Under the pieces are notes generated by a model. It was not told the DNA's origin. It searched no databases and was given only the letters and a program-made list of their open reading frames with translations. From contig BTUI01000001.1 of NCBI GenBank assembly GCA_045863195.1, positions 62,001-126,000 on the forward strand: a stretch of DNA of 64,000 nucleotides, written 5' to 3'. Both the position numbers and the translations under genes were made by a program. Shown here in pieces: positions 8,242 through 16,764 of the stretch. The stretch is from W-Chloroflexi-9 sp045863195. GTDB lineage: Bacteria > Chloroflexota > Dehalococcoidia > UBA2979. How positions within the stretch are numbered: the stretch's first letter is position 1; each line of letters begins with the position of its first letter.

Positions 8242-9324
8242 CTACAGGCCGAAGATGCCCGCGTCCCGCTCCGCGATCGCGGCGGCCAGGCGCTCCAGGC
8301 CCACCTCGTGCACCGCGCGCATCCGCTCCTCGGCGGGCGGACCGGCGGCGCCGATGGCGAACACGGCGAACGAGAGCAGCAGCGAGGTCGCGTAATCGCG
8401 GTGGCAGGCGTCCAGCGGATAGCCGGTGACGCCCGCCTCCCGGAGCCGTTCGTAGTAGCGGAGGATCAGTGCCTCCTCGTGCTGCCGGCGCAACTCTGGG
8501 GTGAGGTCCAGGCCGATGAAGTAGGCGAGGTCGTAAGGCCCGCGGCCGCGGCAGGCGAACTGCCAGTCGAACGCGACGACGCCCGGCTGCCCCTCAGAGC
8601 CGTCGAAGAAGAGGTTGTCGAGGCGGTAGTCGCCGTGGAGGACGGTGAGCGGCCCCGTCGAGATCCGCTCGAGCAGCGCCGGGTACGCCTCCACGGCGCG
8701 GTCGAGGCGGTCATGCGCCGCCGCGTCGATGCGCGGACGCACGGCCTCCCACGCGCGCCGGAAGGCGTTGTGCACGGGGGCCGCGTGGTGCAGTCCCACC
8801 GTCGTGAGCGGCAGCCAGTCGTGCTCGGCGAGCAGGTCGTCGCCCCACCAGCGGGCGTGCATCTCCGCCACGCCGTCCACGGCGGCCTCCGCCTCCGCCA
8901 GCGTGCAGCCCGACAACTGGTCGACCTGCCTCAGCCGCCCGAGGTCTTCGAGCAGGAGCAGGATGCGGTCGCCCTCGGCCGCGGCGAAGTACGGTTCGGG
9001 CACGCGGAGCGGGCTGTCCGGTGCGAGTTCGAGGTAGAACCGGGCCTCGCGTTCATACCAGTGCTGGAAGGCCGCCACGCCCCGCGCACCGGCCTGTTCC
9101 GCCGGGAGTTTCGCGATCAACGTGGCCGGCCCGGCCGGTCCGGAGTACCGCAGGCGCAGCCGGTAGGTCAGCCCGTTCACCCCGGCGCGCGCCGCGAGGC
9201 GCTCCGAGTGCACGCCGAAGATTCGCGTTTGCTCCCCGATCACCCCCCAGTCCCGGAGTGTGTCGGTCAGCCAGGCCGCGGTGATCGCTTCGAGGTTGCC
9301 GGGGATGGTGGGGCCGTCTGACAT
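8242..9324 (-). CDS. APH/choline-kinase-like phosphotransferase family protein
   Basis: 360 residues from ATG 9324 (MSDGPT). The fold signature is clear: LIAKLPA in the N-lobe, LLLEDLG in the hinge, the catalytic loop LHGDYRLDNLFF and VAFDWQFA as the metal site. It resembles ecdysteroid-22-kinase-like / oxidoreductase-associated phosphotransferases. The ATG at 9324 is favoured over upstream Met codons because TATGAT (9337-9332) lies seven bases before it, predicting an almost leaderless mRNA. Earlier starts would also run into the upstream amidase gene. Substrate unknown. Unrelated in detail to the paralogue at 5841. Confidence 0.8.
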   Translation of the reverse strand: MSDGPTIPGNLEAITAAWLTDTLRDWGVIGEQTRIFGVHSERLAARAGVNGLTYRLRLRYSGPAGPATLIAKLPAEQAGARGVAAFQHWYEREARFYLELAPDSPLRVPEPYFAAAEGDRILLLLEDLGRLRQVDQLSGCTLAEAEAAVDGVAEMHARWWGDDLLAEHDWLPLTTVGLHHAAPVHNAFRRAWEAVRPRIDAAAHDRLDRAVEAYPALLERISTGPLTVLHGDYRLDNLFFDGSEGQPGVVAFDWQFACRGRGPYDLAYFIGLDLTPELRRQHEEALILRYYERLREAGVTGYPLDACHRDYATSLLLSFAVFAIGAAGPPAEERMRAVHEVGLERLAAAIAERDAGIFGL

Positions 9325-9331
9325 GCCCAGC

Positions 9332-9337
9332 ATCATA
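9332..9337 (-). promoter_or_regulatory. -10 element for the phosphotransferase at 9324
   Basis: TATGAT on the minus strand, seven bases before ATG 9324. It lies just beyond the stop codon (9347) of the upstream amidase gene. Confidence 0.5.
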
Positions 9338-9346
9338 AGGATCGAG

Positions 9347-10003
9347 TCAGTCCTGCGCCGATAGCAACGCATCGGCACGGTCGAGGGCGTCGCGCGCCGC
9401 GCGGATCGCCGCCCTCAACGCCTCGCTGCCGGCGTCCGGTCCGACCAGCCACGCCCGAAGGTGGCGACCCGGACACGCCGTCGCCTGCGGCGTCGCGCGC
9501 CCGGCCGCGTCCACGGTCGGCGCGCTGCCGTGCGCGACGACCGGGAGCGGTGCGCCTGCCGTCCGGCGGATCTCGTCGAGCGCGTCGCGCAGGGCCCGGA
9601 GCGTGCCCGCAGCCGGCGGGCCGGCCTCGAAGTCGCCGAACGCGCACACGCCGATCGCGACCACGTTCCACCGCTCACCGCTGGCCGGGTCGCGCCCGGC
9701 GGTGTGGGCGCGGTGCGTCCCCCATTTGCCCGCGGCGTACAGCCGCCCCGAGGGGAACGCGAGGTAGTGGTAGCCGGGCCCGATGCCGAACCGCGCCCGG
9801 TGGTCGCGCGCCAGCGCATCGATCTGCGCCCGCTCCGCCTCCGGCGTTGCGTCCGCGCCGAGCGTCGGGCCGTACCAGCCGGCCGTGTGGTGCAGGACGA
9901 CCGCGCGCACCGGCGTCCGATCGCGGTCGACGAGCCAGCGCGCGGGGCCGCCCTCCAGGTAGGTCGCAGTGAAGTACCGCTCGGTCAGGTCGATTGTCGC
10001 CAT
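9347..10003 (-). CDS. PGRP / Amidase_2-type N-acetylmuramoyl-L-alanine amidase-like protein
   Basis: 218 residues starting at ATG 10003, with GGAGG six bases upstream; longer frames to 10036 lack such a site. VLHHTAGW supplies the first zinc histidines. YHYLAFPSGRLY and HRAHTAGR follow, and a late VVAHGSAP...TACPGRHL block gives the last histidine/cysteine pair of the amidase_2/peptidoglycan-recognition fold. Such enzymes cut the lactyl-Ala bond of peptidoglycan. No signal peptide or membrane segment is visible, so it would act inside the cell (muropeptide recycling) unless released otherwise. The stop lies 22 bases before the phosphotransferase start. Confidence 0.78.
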   Translation of the reverse strand: MATIDLTERYFTATYLEGGPARWLVDRDRTPVRAVVLHHTAGWYGPTLGADATPEAERAQIDALARDHRARFGIGPGYHYLAFPSGRLYAAGKWGTHRAHTAGRDPASGERWNVVAIGVCAFGDFEAGPPAAGTLRALRDALDEIRRTAGAPLPVVAHGSAPTVDAAGRATPQATACPGRHLRAWLVGPDAGSEALRAAIRAARDALDRADALLSAQD

Positions 10004-10066
10004 CGTCGCCCTCCACCGTGGACGATGGCGACGCAAGGGCGGAGCGAGAAGCGTGACCTGGCAGCG

Positions 10067-11371
10067 TCAGCGCGCGAGCAGCGCCTCGATGCGGGCGGCG
10101 ACCTCGATCAGCGCCTCGTCGCCACCGAAGCGGCCCGCGAGCTGCAGGCCGACGGGCATCCCGTCCACCGTACCGGCGGGGAGGGTGATCGCCGGCAGCC
10201 CGGCGTGCGTCCACGGCAGGTTCATCGCCGGGTCCCCGGTCGAACGCAGGCCCAATGGCGCCGGCCCGGTCGCGGCCGGCATCGCCCACGCATCGATCCC
10301 CGCCGCACGCGCTGCATCGTCCAGCCGGGCGCGGAGTTCGAGGCGTCCTGCCAGCCCCTCGGCGCGCTGCGGGGCGGTGATCGTCAGCGAAGCGTCGTAG
10401 AGCGCCGCGCTCGCGGCACGGAAGAGCGACCCGTAGCGCGCGAAGCGCTCGGCATGCACCTCGCCGAACTCGACGGCGGCGAGCCAGCCGTGGCGCTGGT
10501 TGATCGCGACGATGTCGTCCAGCACCGGCAGGCGCACGACCTGGACCCCGGTGTGTCCGAGTTCCACGAGCGTCGCCGCGAACGCCTCGAACGCGGCGGG
10601 TTCCGCCTGGTCGAGGTATGGCCCCGCCGGCACCCCCAGCACGAGCGGCCGCGTCGGGGCGCTGACCTCGTGCCACCCGTCGAGCAGCACCGACGCGCCG
10701 AGGCGGATCCCCGCGACGTCCTGCGCGAAGCACCCCACGTGGTCGACGGAGGGCGAGTAGTAGAGGACGCCGTCCGTCGGAATACGTCCGTAGGTCGGCT
10801 TGAAGCCGGCGATGCCGCAGAACGCCGCCGGCCGGATCACGGAGCCGACCGTCTGCGAACCGAGCGCGAACGGCACGATGCCCGCCGCCACGGCGGCCGC
10901 CGAGCCGCTGCTGGAGCCCCCGGGCGTCCTCGACGGGTCGTGCGGGTTCACCGTCGCGCCAGGATCGAAGTAGGCGAACTCGGTCGTGACGGTCTTTCCG
11001 AGGACGAGCGCCCCCGCCTCCCGCAGCCGGCGGACCGCCGCACCCTCCGGCATCTCGAACTCCTCGGGCGGCAGGGCGGAGCCGGCACGCGTGGGGAGAC
11101 CCTCGACCGCGAAGATGTCCTTCACCCCCACCGGCACGCCGTACAGCGGCGGGCGGGCCGAGGCGTCCGGCCACCGGGCGGCGATCTCCGCAGCATCGCG
11201 CCGGAGCCGGTCCGCCCGACCCGGCTCCGGGAGCAGCGACCGGACGCGCGGCTCGACCGCCGCCGCCCACGCCAGCGCGTCGTCAAGGTGCGCCTGCACC
11301 GTCAGACGGCCCGCACGGAGCGCCTCGGCGAGCGGCGGGAGGGGCGCGGGACGCAGGAGGGGGTCAGCCAT
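10067..11371 (-). CDS. Amidase-signature family hydrolase (GatA-like)
   Basis: 434 residues of the amidase-signature family. The Ser-cisSer-Lys triad is visible: Lys84 in GVPVGVKDIF, the cis-Ser in GGSSSGSAAAVAAG (~155) and the nucleophile Ser177 in GSQTVGSVIRPA. The last motif departs from the usual GSDTGGS. The family hydrolyses amides in the cytosol. This is unlikely to be the GatA subunit, since no gatB or gatC is adjacent and the protein is short. The start is ATG 11371, six bases after a TATCAT -10. It sits 63 bases upstream of the peptidoglycan amidase on the same strand. Confidence 0.85.
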   Translation of the reverse strand: MADPLLRPAPLPPLAEALRAGRLTVQAHLDDALAWAAAVEPRVRSLLPEPGRADRLRRDAAEIAARWPDASARPPLYGVPVGVKDIFAVEGLPTRAGSALPPEEFEMPEGAAVRRLREAGALVLGKTVTTEFAYFDPGATVNPHDPSRTPGGSSSGSAAAVAAGIVPFALGSQTVGSVIRPAAFCGIAGFKPTYGRIPTDGVLYYSPSVDHVGCFAQDVAGIRLGASVLLDGWHEVSAPTRPLVLGVPAGPYLDQAEPAAFEAFAATLVELGHTGVQVVRLPVLDDIVAINQRHGWLAAVEFGEVHAERFARYGSLFRAASAALYDASLTITAPQRAEGLAGRLELRARLDDAARAAGIDAWAMPAATGPAPLGLRSTGDPAMNLPWTHAGLPAITLPAGTVDGMPVGLQLAGRFGGDEALIEVAARIEALLAR

Positions 11372-11377
11372 CGCCCG

Positions 11378-11383
11378 ATGATA
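11378..11383 (-). promoter_or_regulatory. -10 element for a leaderless amidase gene
   Basis: Minus strand reads TATCAT, then CGGGCG, then ATG 11371. The six-base gap leaves no room for a ribosome site. Confidence 0.6.
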
Positions 11384-11394
11384 CGGGTCGGGCG

Positions 11395-13659
11395 TCAGGC
11401 GGCGAGGCGCGGCACGGCGAACCCGCCGGCGAGCAGGTGGATCACCTGGCCGGCGGGCACGGCAGGCGCGAAGAAGTAGCCCTGCACCAGGTCACAGCCA
11501 ATAGCGCGCACCACGTCCAACTGCCCGGAGTCCTCCACGCCCTCGGCGACGACGTTCAGGCCGAGCGCGTGGCCGAGCGCGACGACCGCCTCCACGATCG
11601 CGAGGTCGTTCGTGGAGCCGGCCATGCCCGCGACGAAGGATCGGTCCACCTTCAGCGTCCGCACCGGCAGCCGCTGCAACCGGCCGAGCCAGGAATGGCC
11701 GATGCCGAAGTCATCGATCGCCGTCGTCACGCCGATCGCGTCCAGCCGTTCCAGCACATCCACGACCGCATCCAGGTTGAGCGTGCCCGCGCTCTCCGTG
11801 AGTTCGAGTTCCAGCGCGGCCGGCGGCAGACCGGTCTCCTCCAGCACGCGGCGGACGCGCTGCTCGAGGTCGGACACCAGGAACTGGCGCGGTGACAGGT
11901 TCACGGCCACGCGGATGCGCGGGAACCCTCGGCTGCGCCAGACCTGCGCATCCTCGCAGGCACGCCGCAGGACGTAGTCGCCGACCTCCACGATCAGGCC
12001 GGTCTCCTCCAGCAACGGGACGAACTCCGCCGGGCTGACCGGCCCGCGGTCCGGGTGATTCCAGCGGAGCAGCGCTTCCAGCCCCAGCACCTCCCCGGAG
12101 GCCGGCATCACCTGGGGCTGGTAGTAGACCTCGAACTCCCCGCGCTCCACGGCACGGCGGAGGTCCGCCTCCAGCGCCAGGCGTCGCAGCGCGGGGTCGT
12201 CCGCATCGGTCGAACCGAGGCGATAGCGCGCGCCACCCTCCGCCTTTCCCGCGTGGACCGCGGCGTCGGCGATGCGGATGAGGGTCTCCGCGTCGTCGGC
12301 GTGGGCGGGGAACACGGCGACGCCGGCGGTGGCGCTCACCTGCAACTGGTGGCCGTCATGGTCGAAGGGCTCAGCGAAGGCGCCGAGGAGCCGCTGCGCG
12401 ATCCCCTCAGCCGCCGGCACGCCACCGAGGTCGGGCGCCAGCACCAGGAATTCGTCGCCGCTGAACCGCGCGAGGATGTGGCGCGAGGGAAGCGACCGCG
12501 ACAGCCGCTCCGCGACCGACTTCAGCAGCCGGTCGCCGGACGGATGTCCCAGCGTGTCGTTGATCAACTTGAACCGGTCGAGGTCAAAGAGGATCACCGC
12601 GACATGAACCCCGTTCGCGCGCGCGTCGATCACCGCGCGCTGGAGATGGCGGTCGAAGAGTTCGCGGTTCGGCAGGCCGGTCAGGCGGTCGTAGTCCGCC
12701 ATGCGGCGGATCGTCTCGGAGGCCCGGCGCGCCTCGGTCAGATCACGCACCTCCATGAGCGCGCCGGTCGGCTTCCCGGACTCGCGGAAGGCAGAGAGCG
12801 AGATCTCGACCTCGATGCGGTTGCCCTCGCGGCCGACGAGCGCGATCTCGTAGTGCCCCGGCGCGGAGTCTGACCACAGTCGGGACGCCATGAGCGCCGC
12901 GACCTGGTCGACGTACACCGGGTGGACAAGGTCGTTCAGGGTGAGCCGCGACATCTCCGCCGGCTGGTAGCCGAGCAGGTTGCGGAGCGCGTCGTTCGTG
13001 AGCAGCAGCCGCCCATCGTGCGCGACGAGGAGCACCCCGTTGTGGGCGGTGTCCAGCACGCGCCGGAACCGCTCCTCGCTGTCGCGGAGGGCCTCCTCCG
13101 CCGCGAGGCGTTCCCGATGGTCGCGCACGAGGCCCTGGATCGCCGAGATTCGCCCGGAGGCGTCCCGCCGGGTGCGGAGCATGGTGGTCAGGGGGATGCG
13201 CTCCCCGCGTGCGTGGATCCAGGAGGTGTTCCACGCGACCGAGGTGCCCGGAGCGACATGCGCGAGGTTTGGGAGCGGGTCCGTGGTGACCGCCGCCACG
13301 GGGCGGCCGATCAGGGCCTGCGGGTCGTATCCGAGGAGCGACTGGCTCGCCGCGGAGACGGTACGGAACGTCCCGTCCGCGCGCGCCTCGAAGATGATGT
13401 CGGGCAGGTTCTCTGCCACCACGCGCGCCCACGAGCGCTGGGCGCGCACGCCCCGCCGCTCCTGGACCGCCGCAACCAGGCCGGCCAGCGACCCGCACAC
13501 CGCCAGCAGCGCGAACCCTTCGATCACGAACCAGCCGGGACCGCGCAGGATGGCCGCGAGCAGCGACACCCCAACCGCCGAGGCGGCGGCGAGCGTCCAG
13601 CAGGCGACCTCCAGCCAGCGCGTGACGGTGCGGATCGCACACCTCCCTCGGTGGAGCAC
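11395..13659 (-). CDS. Membrane-anchored PAS-PAS-GGDEF-EAL cyclic-di-GMP regulator
   Basis: 754 residues: two hydrophobic helices (about 13-37 and 43-63), PAS domains at about 75-190 and 200-315, GGDEF at about 325-495 and EAL at about 505-745. The cyclase signature is SGDEF rather than GGDEF. The EAL side looks intact, with GLEALLRW, DDFGIGHS, LKVDRSFV, AEGVED and QGYFFAP. Net activity may therefore be c-di-GMP hydrolysis, though SGDEF cyclases can work. It probably senses a signal through PAS at the inner membrane. GTG 13659 is preceded by GGGAG with 6-base spacing. Confidence 0.92.
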   Translation of the reverse strand: MLHRGRCAIRTVTRWLEVACWTLAAASAVGVSLLAAILRGPGWFVIEGFALLAVCGSLAGLVAAVQERRGVRAQRSWARVVAENLPDIIFEARADGTFRTVSAASQSLLGYDPQALIGRPVAAVTTDPLPNLAHVAPGTSVAWNTSWIHARGERIPLTTMLRTRRDASGRISAIQGLVRDHRERLAAEEALRDSEERFRRVLDTAHNGVLLVAHDGRLLLTNDALRNLLGYQPAEMSRLTLNDLVHPVYVDQVAALMASRLWSDSAPGHYEIALVGREGNRIEVEISLSAFRESGKPTGALMEVRDLTEARRASETIRRMADYDRLTGLPNRELFDRHLQRAVIDARANGVHVAVILFDLDRFKLINDTLGHPSGDRLLKSVAERLSRSLPSRHILARFSGDEFLVLAPDLGGVPAAEGIAQRLLGAFAEPFDHDGHQLQVSATAGVAVFPAHADDAETLIRIADAAVHAGKAEGGARYRLGSTDADDPALRRLALEADLRRAVERGEFEVYYQPQVMPASGEVLGLEALLRWNHPDRGPVSPAEFVPLLEETGLIVEVGDYVLRRACEDAQVWRSRGFPRIRVAVNLSPRQFLVSDLEQRVRRVLEETGLPPAALELELTESAGTLNLDAVVDVLERLDAIGVTTAIDDFGIGHSWLGRLQRLPVRTLKVDRSFVAGMAGSTNDLAIVEAVVALGHALGLNVVAEGVEDSGQLDVVRAIGCDLVQGYFFAPAVPAGQVIHLLAGGFAVPRLAA

Positions 13660-13692
13660 GCACTGCTCCCGCCGGGATCATCGGCAGGGGAC

Positions 13693-13716
13693 GGGCCTCC
13701 CGTAGCCGGGAGGCCC
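13693..13716. repeat. 10-bp perfect hairpin between divergent genes
   Basis: GGGCCTCCCG and CGGGAGGCCC with loop TAGC. It looks like a terminator stem, but both flanking genes read away from it, so it would lie in leader or promoter DNA. Confidence 0.6.
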
Positions 13717-13756
13717 CGCGGGTAGGGCGGTGCGCCTCCCGAGGGGCGGCCGTAGC

Positions 13757-14977
13757 ATGGCGCGCATGTCTTCCGCCGCGCCGCCGCCGTTCCGCATCCG
13801 TTCGCTCGGACTGTCGGTCTACCTGCCGACGTTCCTCTTTGCCGTGGGGCAGGGCGCGGTCATCCCGATCCTGCCCCTCCATGCCACGAACATCGGCGCG
13901 ACCGTCGCGATCGCGAGCCTGATCGTCGCGCTCAAGAACTACGGCACGATGTTGTTCGATATCCCCGCCGGGATGATGGTCTCCCGGTTCGGGGAGCGCA
14001 CGGCGATGGCGCTGGGCACCGTGGCACTGGTACTCGTGTCCGTGGGCGCGGCGCTCACCCAGTCACTCTGGGCGCTCGCCGGCCTCGTCTTCGTCATGGG
14101 CTGTACCTGGTCTGTGTGGCTGCTCGCGCGCCTCGCCTACGTGAGCGATGCGGCCCCGCTGGAACAGCGAGGGCGCGCGCTCTCGCTCCTGGGCGGCACG
14201 AACCGCATGGGGAACTTCGTCGGGCCGTTCATCGGCGGCGTCGCCGCGACGGTCTGGGGCTTCGAGAGCGCGTTCTACCTCCAGGCGCTCCTCTCGGCCG
14301 CGGGCGCCGGGGCGATGTTCCTGCTCATGGACGCCGGCGTGGGGCGCGAGGAGACGCACGGCGAGTCCGCCCAGCATCGGTTCGCCTCCGTCCTCCGCGA
14401 GCATCGAGGCGTCTTCGCGACGGCCGGCGTGGCGATGATGGCGGTCCAGGCGCTGCGCGCCGCACGGCAGGTGATCCTGCCGCTGTGGGGCGCGCGGATC
14501 GGCCTCGACCCGGCGGCGATCGGCGCGATCGTCGGGATCTCGTTCGCGATCGACATGACGCTGTTCTACCCGGTGGGGGTGGTGATGGACCGCTGGGGGC
14601 GCAAGTGGGTCGCGATCCCCTGCCTCACGATCATGGCGATCGGGACGATCATGATCCCGCTCACGGATTCGTTCGTCGGGCTCATGCTCGCCGGGCTGAT
14701 CAGCGGCTTCGGCAACGGCCTCGGGAGCGGCATCGTCATGACGCTCGGCGCGGACTTCTCGCCCCCGACCGGCCGGGGCGAGTTCCTGGGCGTCTGGCGT
14801 CTGATCAGCGACGTGGGCACGGCCGGCGGACCGACGTTGATCGGCGCGCTCACCGCCGCCGTCTCGCTTGGGGCGGCCTCCGTCGTCACGGGCGGGCTCG
14901 GGCTCGCCGGCGCCGCGGTGATGTACTTCCTCGTTGCGGAGCCGCTCAAACGGAAGCCCGCGGCCGCCTCTACCTGA
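13757..14977 (+). CDS. Major facilitator superfamily transporter
   Basis: About 406 residues with 11-12 hydrophobic segments. The loop 2-3 MFS motif is modified (GMMVSRFGERTAMALG). Other typical blocks are RGRALSLLGG after helix 4 and VMDRWGRKWVAIP after helix 8. It resembles drug/sugar efflux MFS proteins; substrate unknown. ATG 13757 has GAGGGG ten bases upstream. An alternative ATG at 13766 lies seven bases after TAGCAT (13753-13758) and would give a near-leaderless mRNA. The stop is one base away from the stop of the converging gene at 14979. Confidence 0.87.
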   Translation: MARMSSAAPPPFRIRSLGLSVYLPTFLFAVGQGAVIPILPLHATNIGATVAIASLIVALKNYGTMLFDIPAGMMVSRFGERTAMALGTVALVLVSVGAALTQSLWALAGLVFVMGCTWSVWLLARLAYVSDAAPLEQRGRALSLLGGTNRMGNFVGPFIGGVAATVWGFESAFYLQALLSAAGAGAMFLLMDAGVGREETHGESAQHRFASVLREHRGVFATAGVAMMAVQALRAARQVILPLWGARIGLDPAAIGAIVGISFAIDMTLFYPVGVVMDRWGRKWVAIPCLTIMAIGTIMIPLTDSFVGLMLAGLISGFGNGLGSGIVMTLGADFSPPTGRGEFLGVWRLISDVGTAGGPTLIGALTAAVSLGAASVVTGGLGLAGAAVMYFLVAEPLKRKPAAAST

Positions 14978-14978
14978 C

Positions 14979-15401
14979 CTACCGCGCGATGCGGAGCGTG
15001 ACGCGGTAATCGCCGGCGGCGATCGGCCGGGCGCTGTGCGGCTCCGGCTCCACTGCCACCACCTCGACCCGCCAGCCGTCGACCTCGACCGCGCCGGGCG
15101 CGCCGGCACCCGTCACGATGTCGTGCGTCCCGCGCGCACCGAGGTGGACGCGCACCGTCGCCTGGCCGGCCCAGACGCACGTCACGTCCACGGGGCAGCG
15201 GGAATCCTCCACCACCGCGGCGAACTGGAGATCGAGGCGCTCGGTGCCGTCGCGCGCCGTGACGCCCTCGCCCGGGGCAAGCGTGACCGGCGTGCCGGGG
15301 GCGTACGGGGCCGCCGGCGTCTGCGTGACCGTGTCGATGCCGGTCATGAGCGACCAGAACAGCACCAGCAGCGCGACCAGCCCGGCGAATGAAAGCGTCA
15401 T
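14979..15401 (-). CDS. Small exported or membrane-anchored protein with DSRCP...CVWAG motif
   Basis: 140 residues: a hydrophobic N-terminal segment (about 3-20, signal anchor) and a beta-rich domain. The domain carries EDSRCPVDVTCVWAGQATV, a two-cysteine motif seen in many small bacterial lipoprotein-like hypothetical proteins. The two cysteines probably form a disulfide outside the cell. Function unknown. It lies 40 bases downstream of the M16 protease pair on the same strand and may belong to that transcript. Confidence 0.7.
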   Translation of the reverse strand: MTLSFAGLVALLVLFWSLMTGIDTVTQTPAAPYAPGTPVTLAPGEGVTARDGTERLDLQFAAVVEDSRCPVDVTCVWAGQATVRVHLGARGTHDIVTGAGAPGAVEVDGWRVEVVAVEPEPHSARPIAAGDYRVTLRIAR

Positions 15402-15441
15402 GGCGGTCAGACGCCGCAGCCGCCCACCGGGTTCCCGGCGG

Positions 15442-16764
15442 TCAGCCGAAGATCGACCCGTACGGCGTGACCTGCGCCTCGACGGCCGCGCGGTCGCCGA
15501 CGAGCGCGATCGCCATCGCCTCCGGACGCAGGTGCGTCGCCGTGAGCCGCTGCACGTCCGCCGGCGTCACCGCCTGCACGCGCGCGAGGTAGGAGGCGGA
15601 GTAGCCGCCGTCCAGCCCGTGCCGGTCGAGGAACTCGAGGTGGTCGAGCAGGGCGGACGGGGAGGATTGCCGGAGCACGAACGACCCGGCGACGTAGTTG
15701 ATCACGCCGCGCAGCTCCTCCTCGGGCGGTGCTTCGCCCCGGAGCCGGTCGATCTCGCCGAAGATCTCGTGGAGCGAGGCGCCGGTCACGGCAGTGGTGA
15801 CGTCCGCGACCTCCACCCAGTAGGTCCCGTGCGGACGCGCCGAGATCACCGAGCGCGGCGAGTAGGTGTACCCCTTGTCCTCCCGGATGTTCAGCGTGAT
15901 CCGCGAGGCGAACGCGCCGCCGAGGAGGGCGTTCGTCACTTCCAATGCGACATAATCATCGTGCGGTGGATCGATGACCGGCAGGCCGATCTGGAGCGTC
16001 GACTGCTCCGCGCCGGGACGGTCCACGAGGTGGATCGCGCGGCCCTCACGCGCGGAGGCGGAAAGCGGCGTCGGCTCGACGCCGGGCGACCAACCGTCCG
16101 AGGCGCGCCGGGCCGCCTCGACCACGGCGTCCGGTGCGAAGCGGCCCGCGACCATCAGGTGGGCGCGACGCGCGCCGGTCGACCGTGCCCAGAACTCCGC
16201 CGCGCGGGCGGTCGTGAACGACTCGATCGCCTCGGGAGCCGGCATCACGCGGCCGTACGGCTGATCGCCGAACAGCGCGCGGCGCATCGCCACGTACGCC
16301 AGCCAGGAGGGCTGCGCCTGCGCCATGTCGAGTGTGCGCCGGAGGTCGGTGAGCAGGCGCTCCGCCGCATCCTCCGGGAAGCGCGGCGCACGCGCCAGTT
16401 CGATCAGCAGCGCCGCGGCGGCCGGCGCGTGCTCGGCGAGCACTTCCGTGCTGAGGGTGGTCGACAGCTCGTCGACATCCACCTCCAGCCGCCCGCCCAT
16501 CGCCGCGAGGGTGCCGGCGAAGGCGGCGGCATCCCGGTCCTGCGTGCCCTCGCGCAGGTAGTCGGTGACGAAACGGTCCAGCCACGTCGCATCCTCGGCC
16601 AGGTCGACAGCCCCGGCGCGCAGCACGAGGCGGATCGAGGCGAGCGGCACCGTCCCCACCTCGACCAGTGTGAGCCGGCCACCGCCGGGCAGCGCCTCGT
16701 GGCGTCGAGGGGGCAGCGTGAACGCGGCGAGCGGGGGGACGGCGGGGCGAGGCGGCAGGCTCAC
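15442..16764 (-). CDS. M16 peptidase-family subunit lacking the zinc motif
   Basis: 440 residues with the paired M16 fold. The HXXEH site is absent: the matching segment reads WLDRFVTDYL. The C-half keeps the family's RxxxNxRExKGYTYS-type block as LNIREDKGYTYSPRS. Its ATG (16764) overlaps the stop of the upstream active subunit by four bases (ATGA), so the two are translationally coupled. Known two-gene M16 peptidases pair a zinc-bearing and a zinc-free subunit; that arrangement is inferred here. No signal peptide. Confidence 0.88.
   Translation of the reverse strand: MSLPPRPAVPPLAAFTLPPRRHEALPGGGRLTLVEVGTVPLASIRLVLRAGAVDLAEDATWLDRFVTDYLREGTQDRDAAAFAGTLAAMGGRLEVDVDELSTTLSTEVLAEHAPAAAALLIELARAPRFPEDAAERLLTDLRRTLDMAQAQPSWLAYVAMRRALFGDQPYGRVMPAPEAIESFTTARAAEFWARSTGARRAHLMVAGRFAPDAVVEAARRASDGWSPGVEPTPLSASAREGRAIHLVDRPGAEQSTLQIGLPVIDPPHDDYVALEVTNALLGGAFASRITLNIREDKGYTYSPRSVISARPHGTYWVEVADVTTAVTGASLHEIFGEIDRLRGEAPPEEELRGVINYVAGSFVLRQSSPSALLDHLEFLDRHGLDGGYSASYLARVQAVTPADVQRLTATHLRPEAMAIALVGDRAAVEAQVTPYGSIFG

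Noticed and set aside
14063..15109. 348-codon minus-strand frame across the MFS gene
   Set aside because: Low-complexity Arg/Asp/Glu/His shadow. The plus strand encodes a well-formed transporter.
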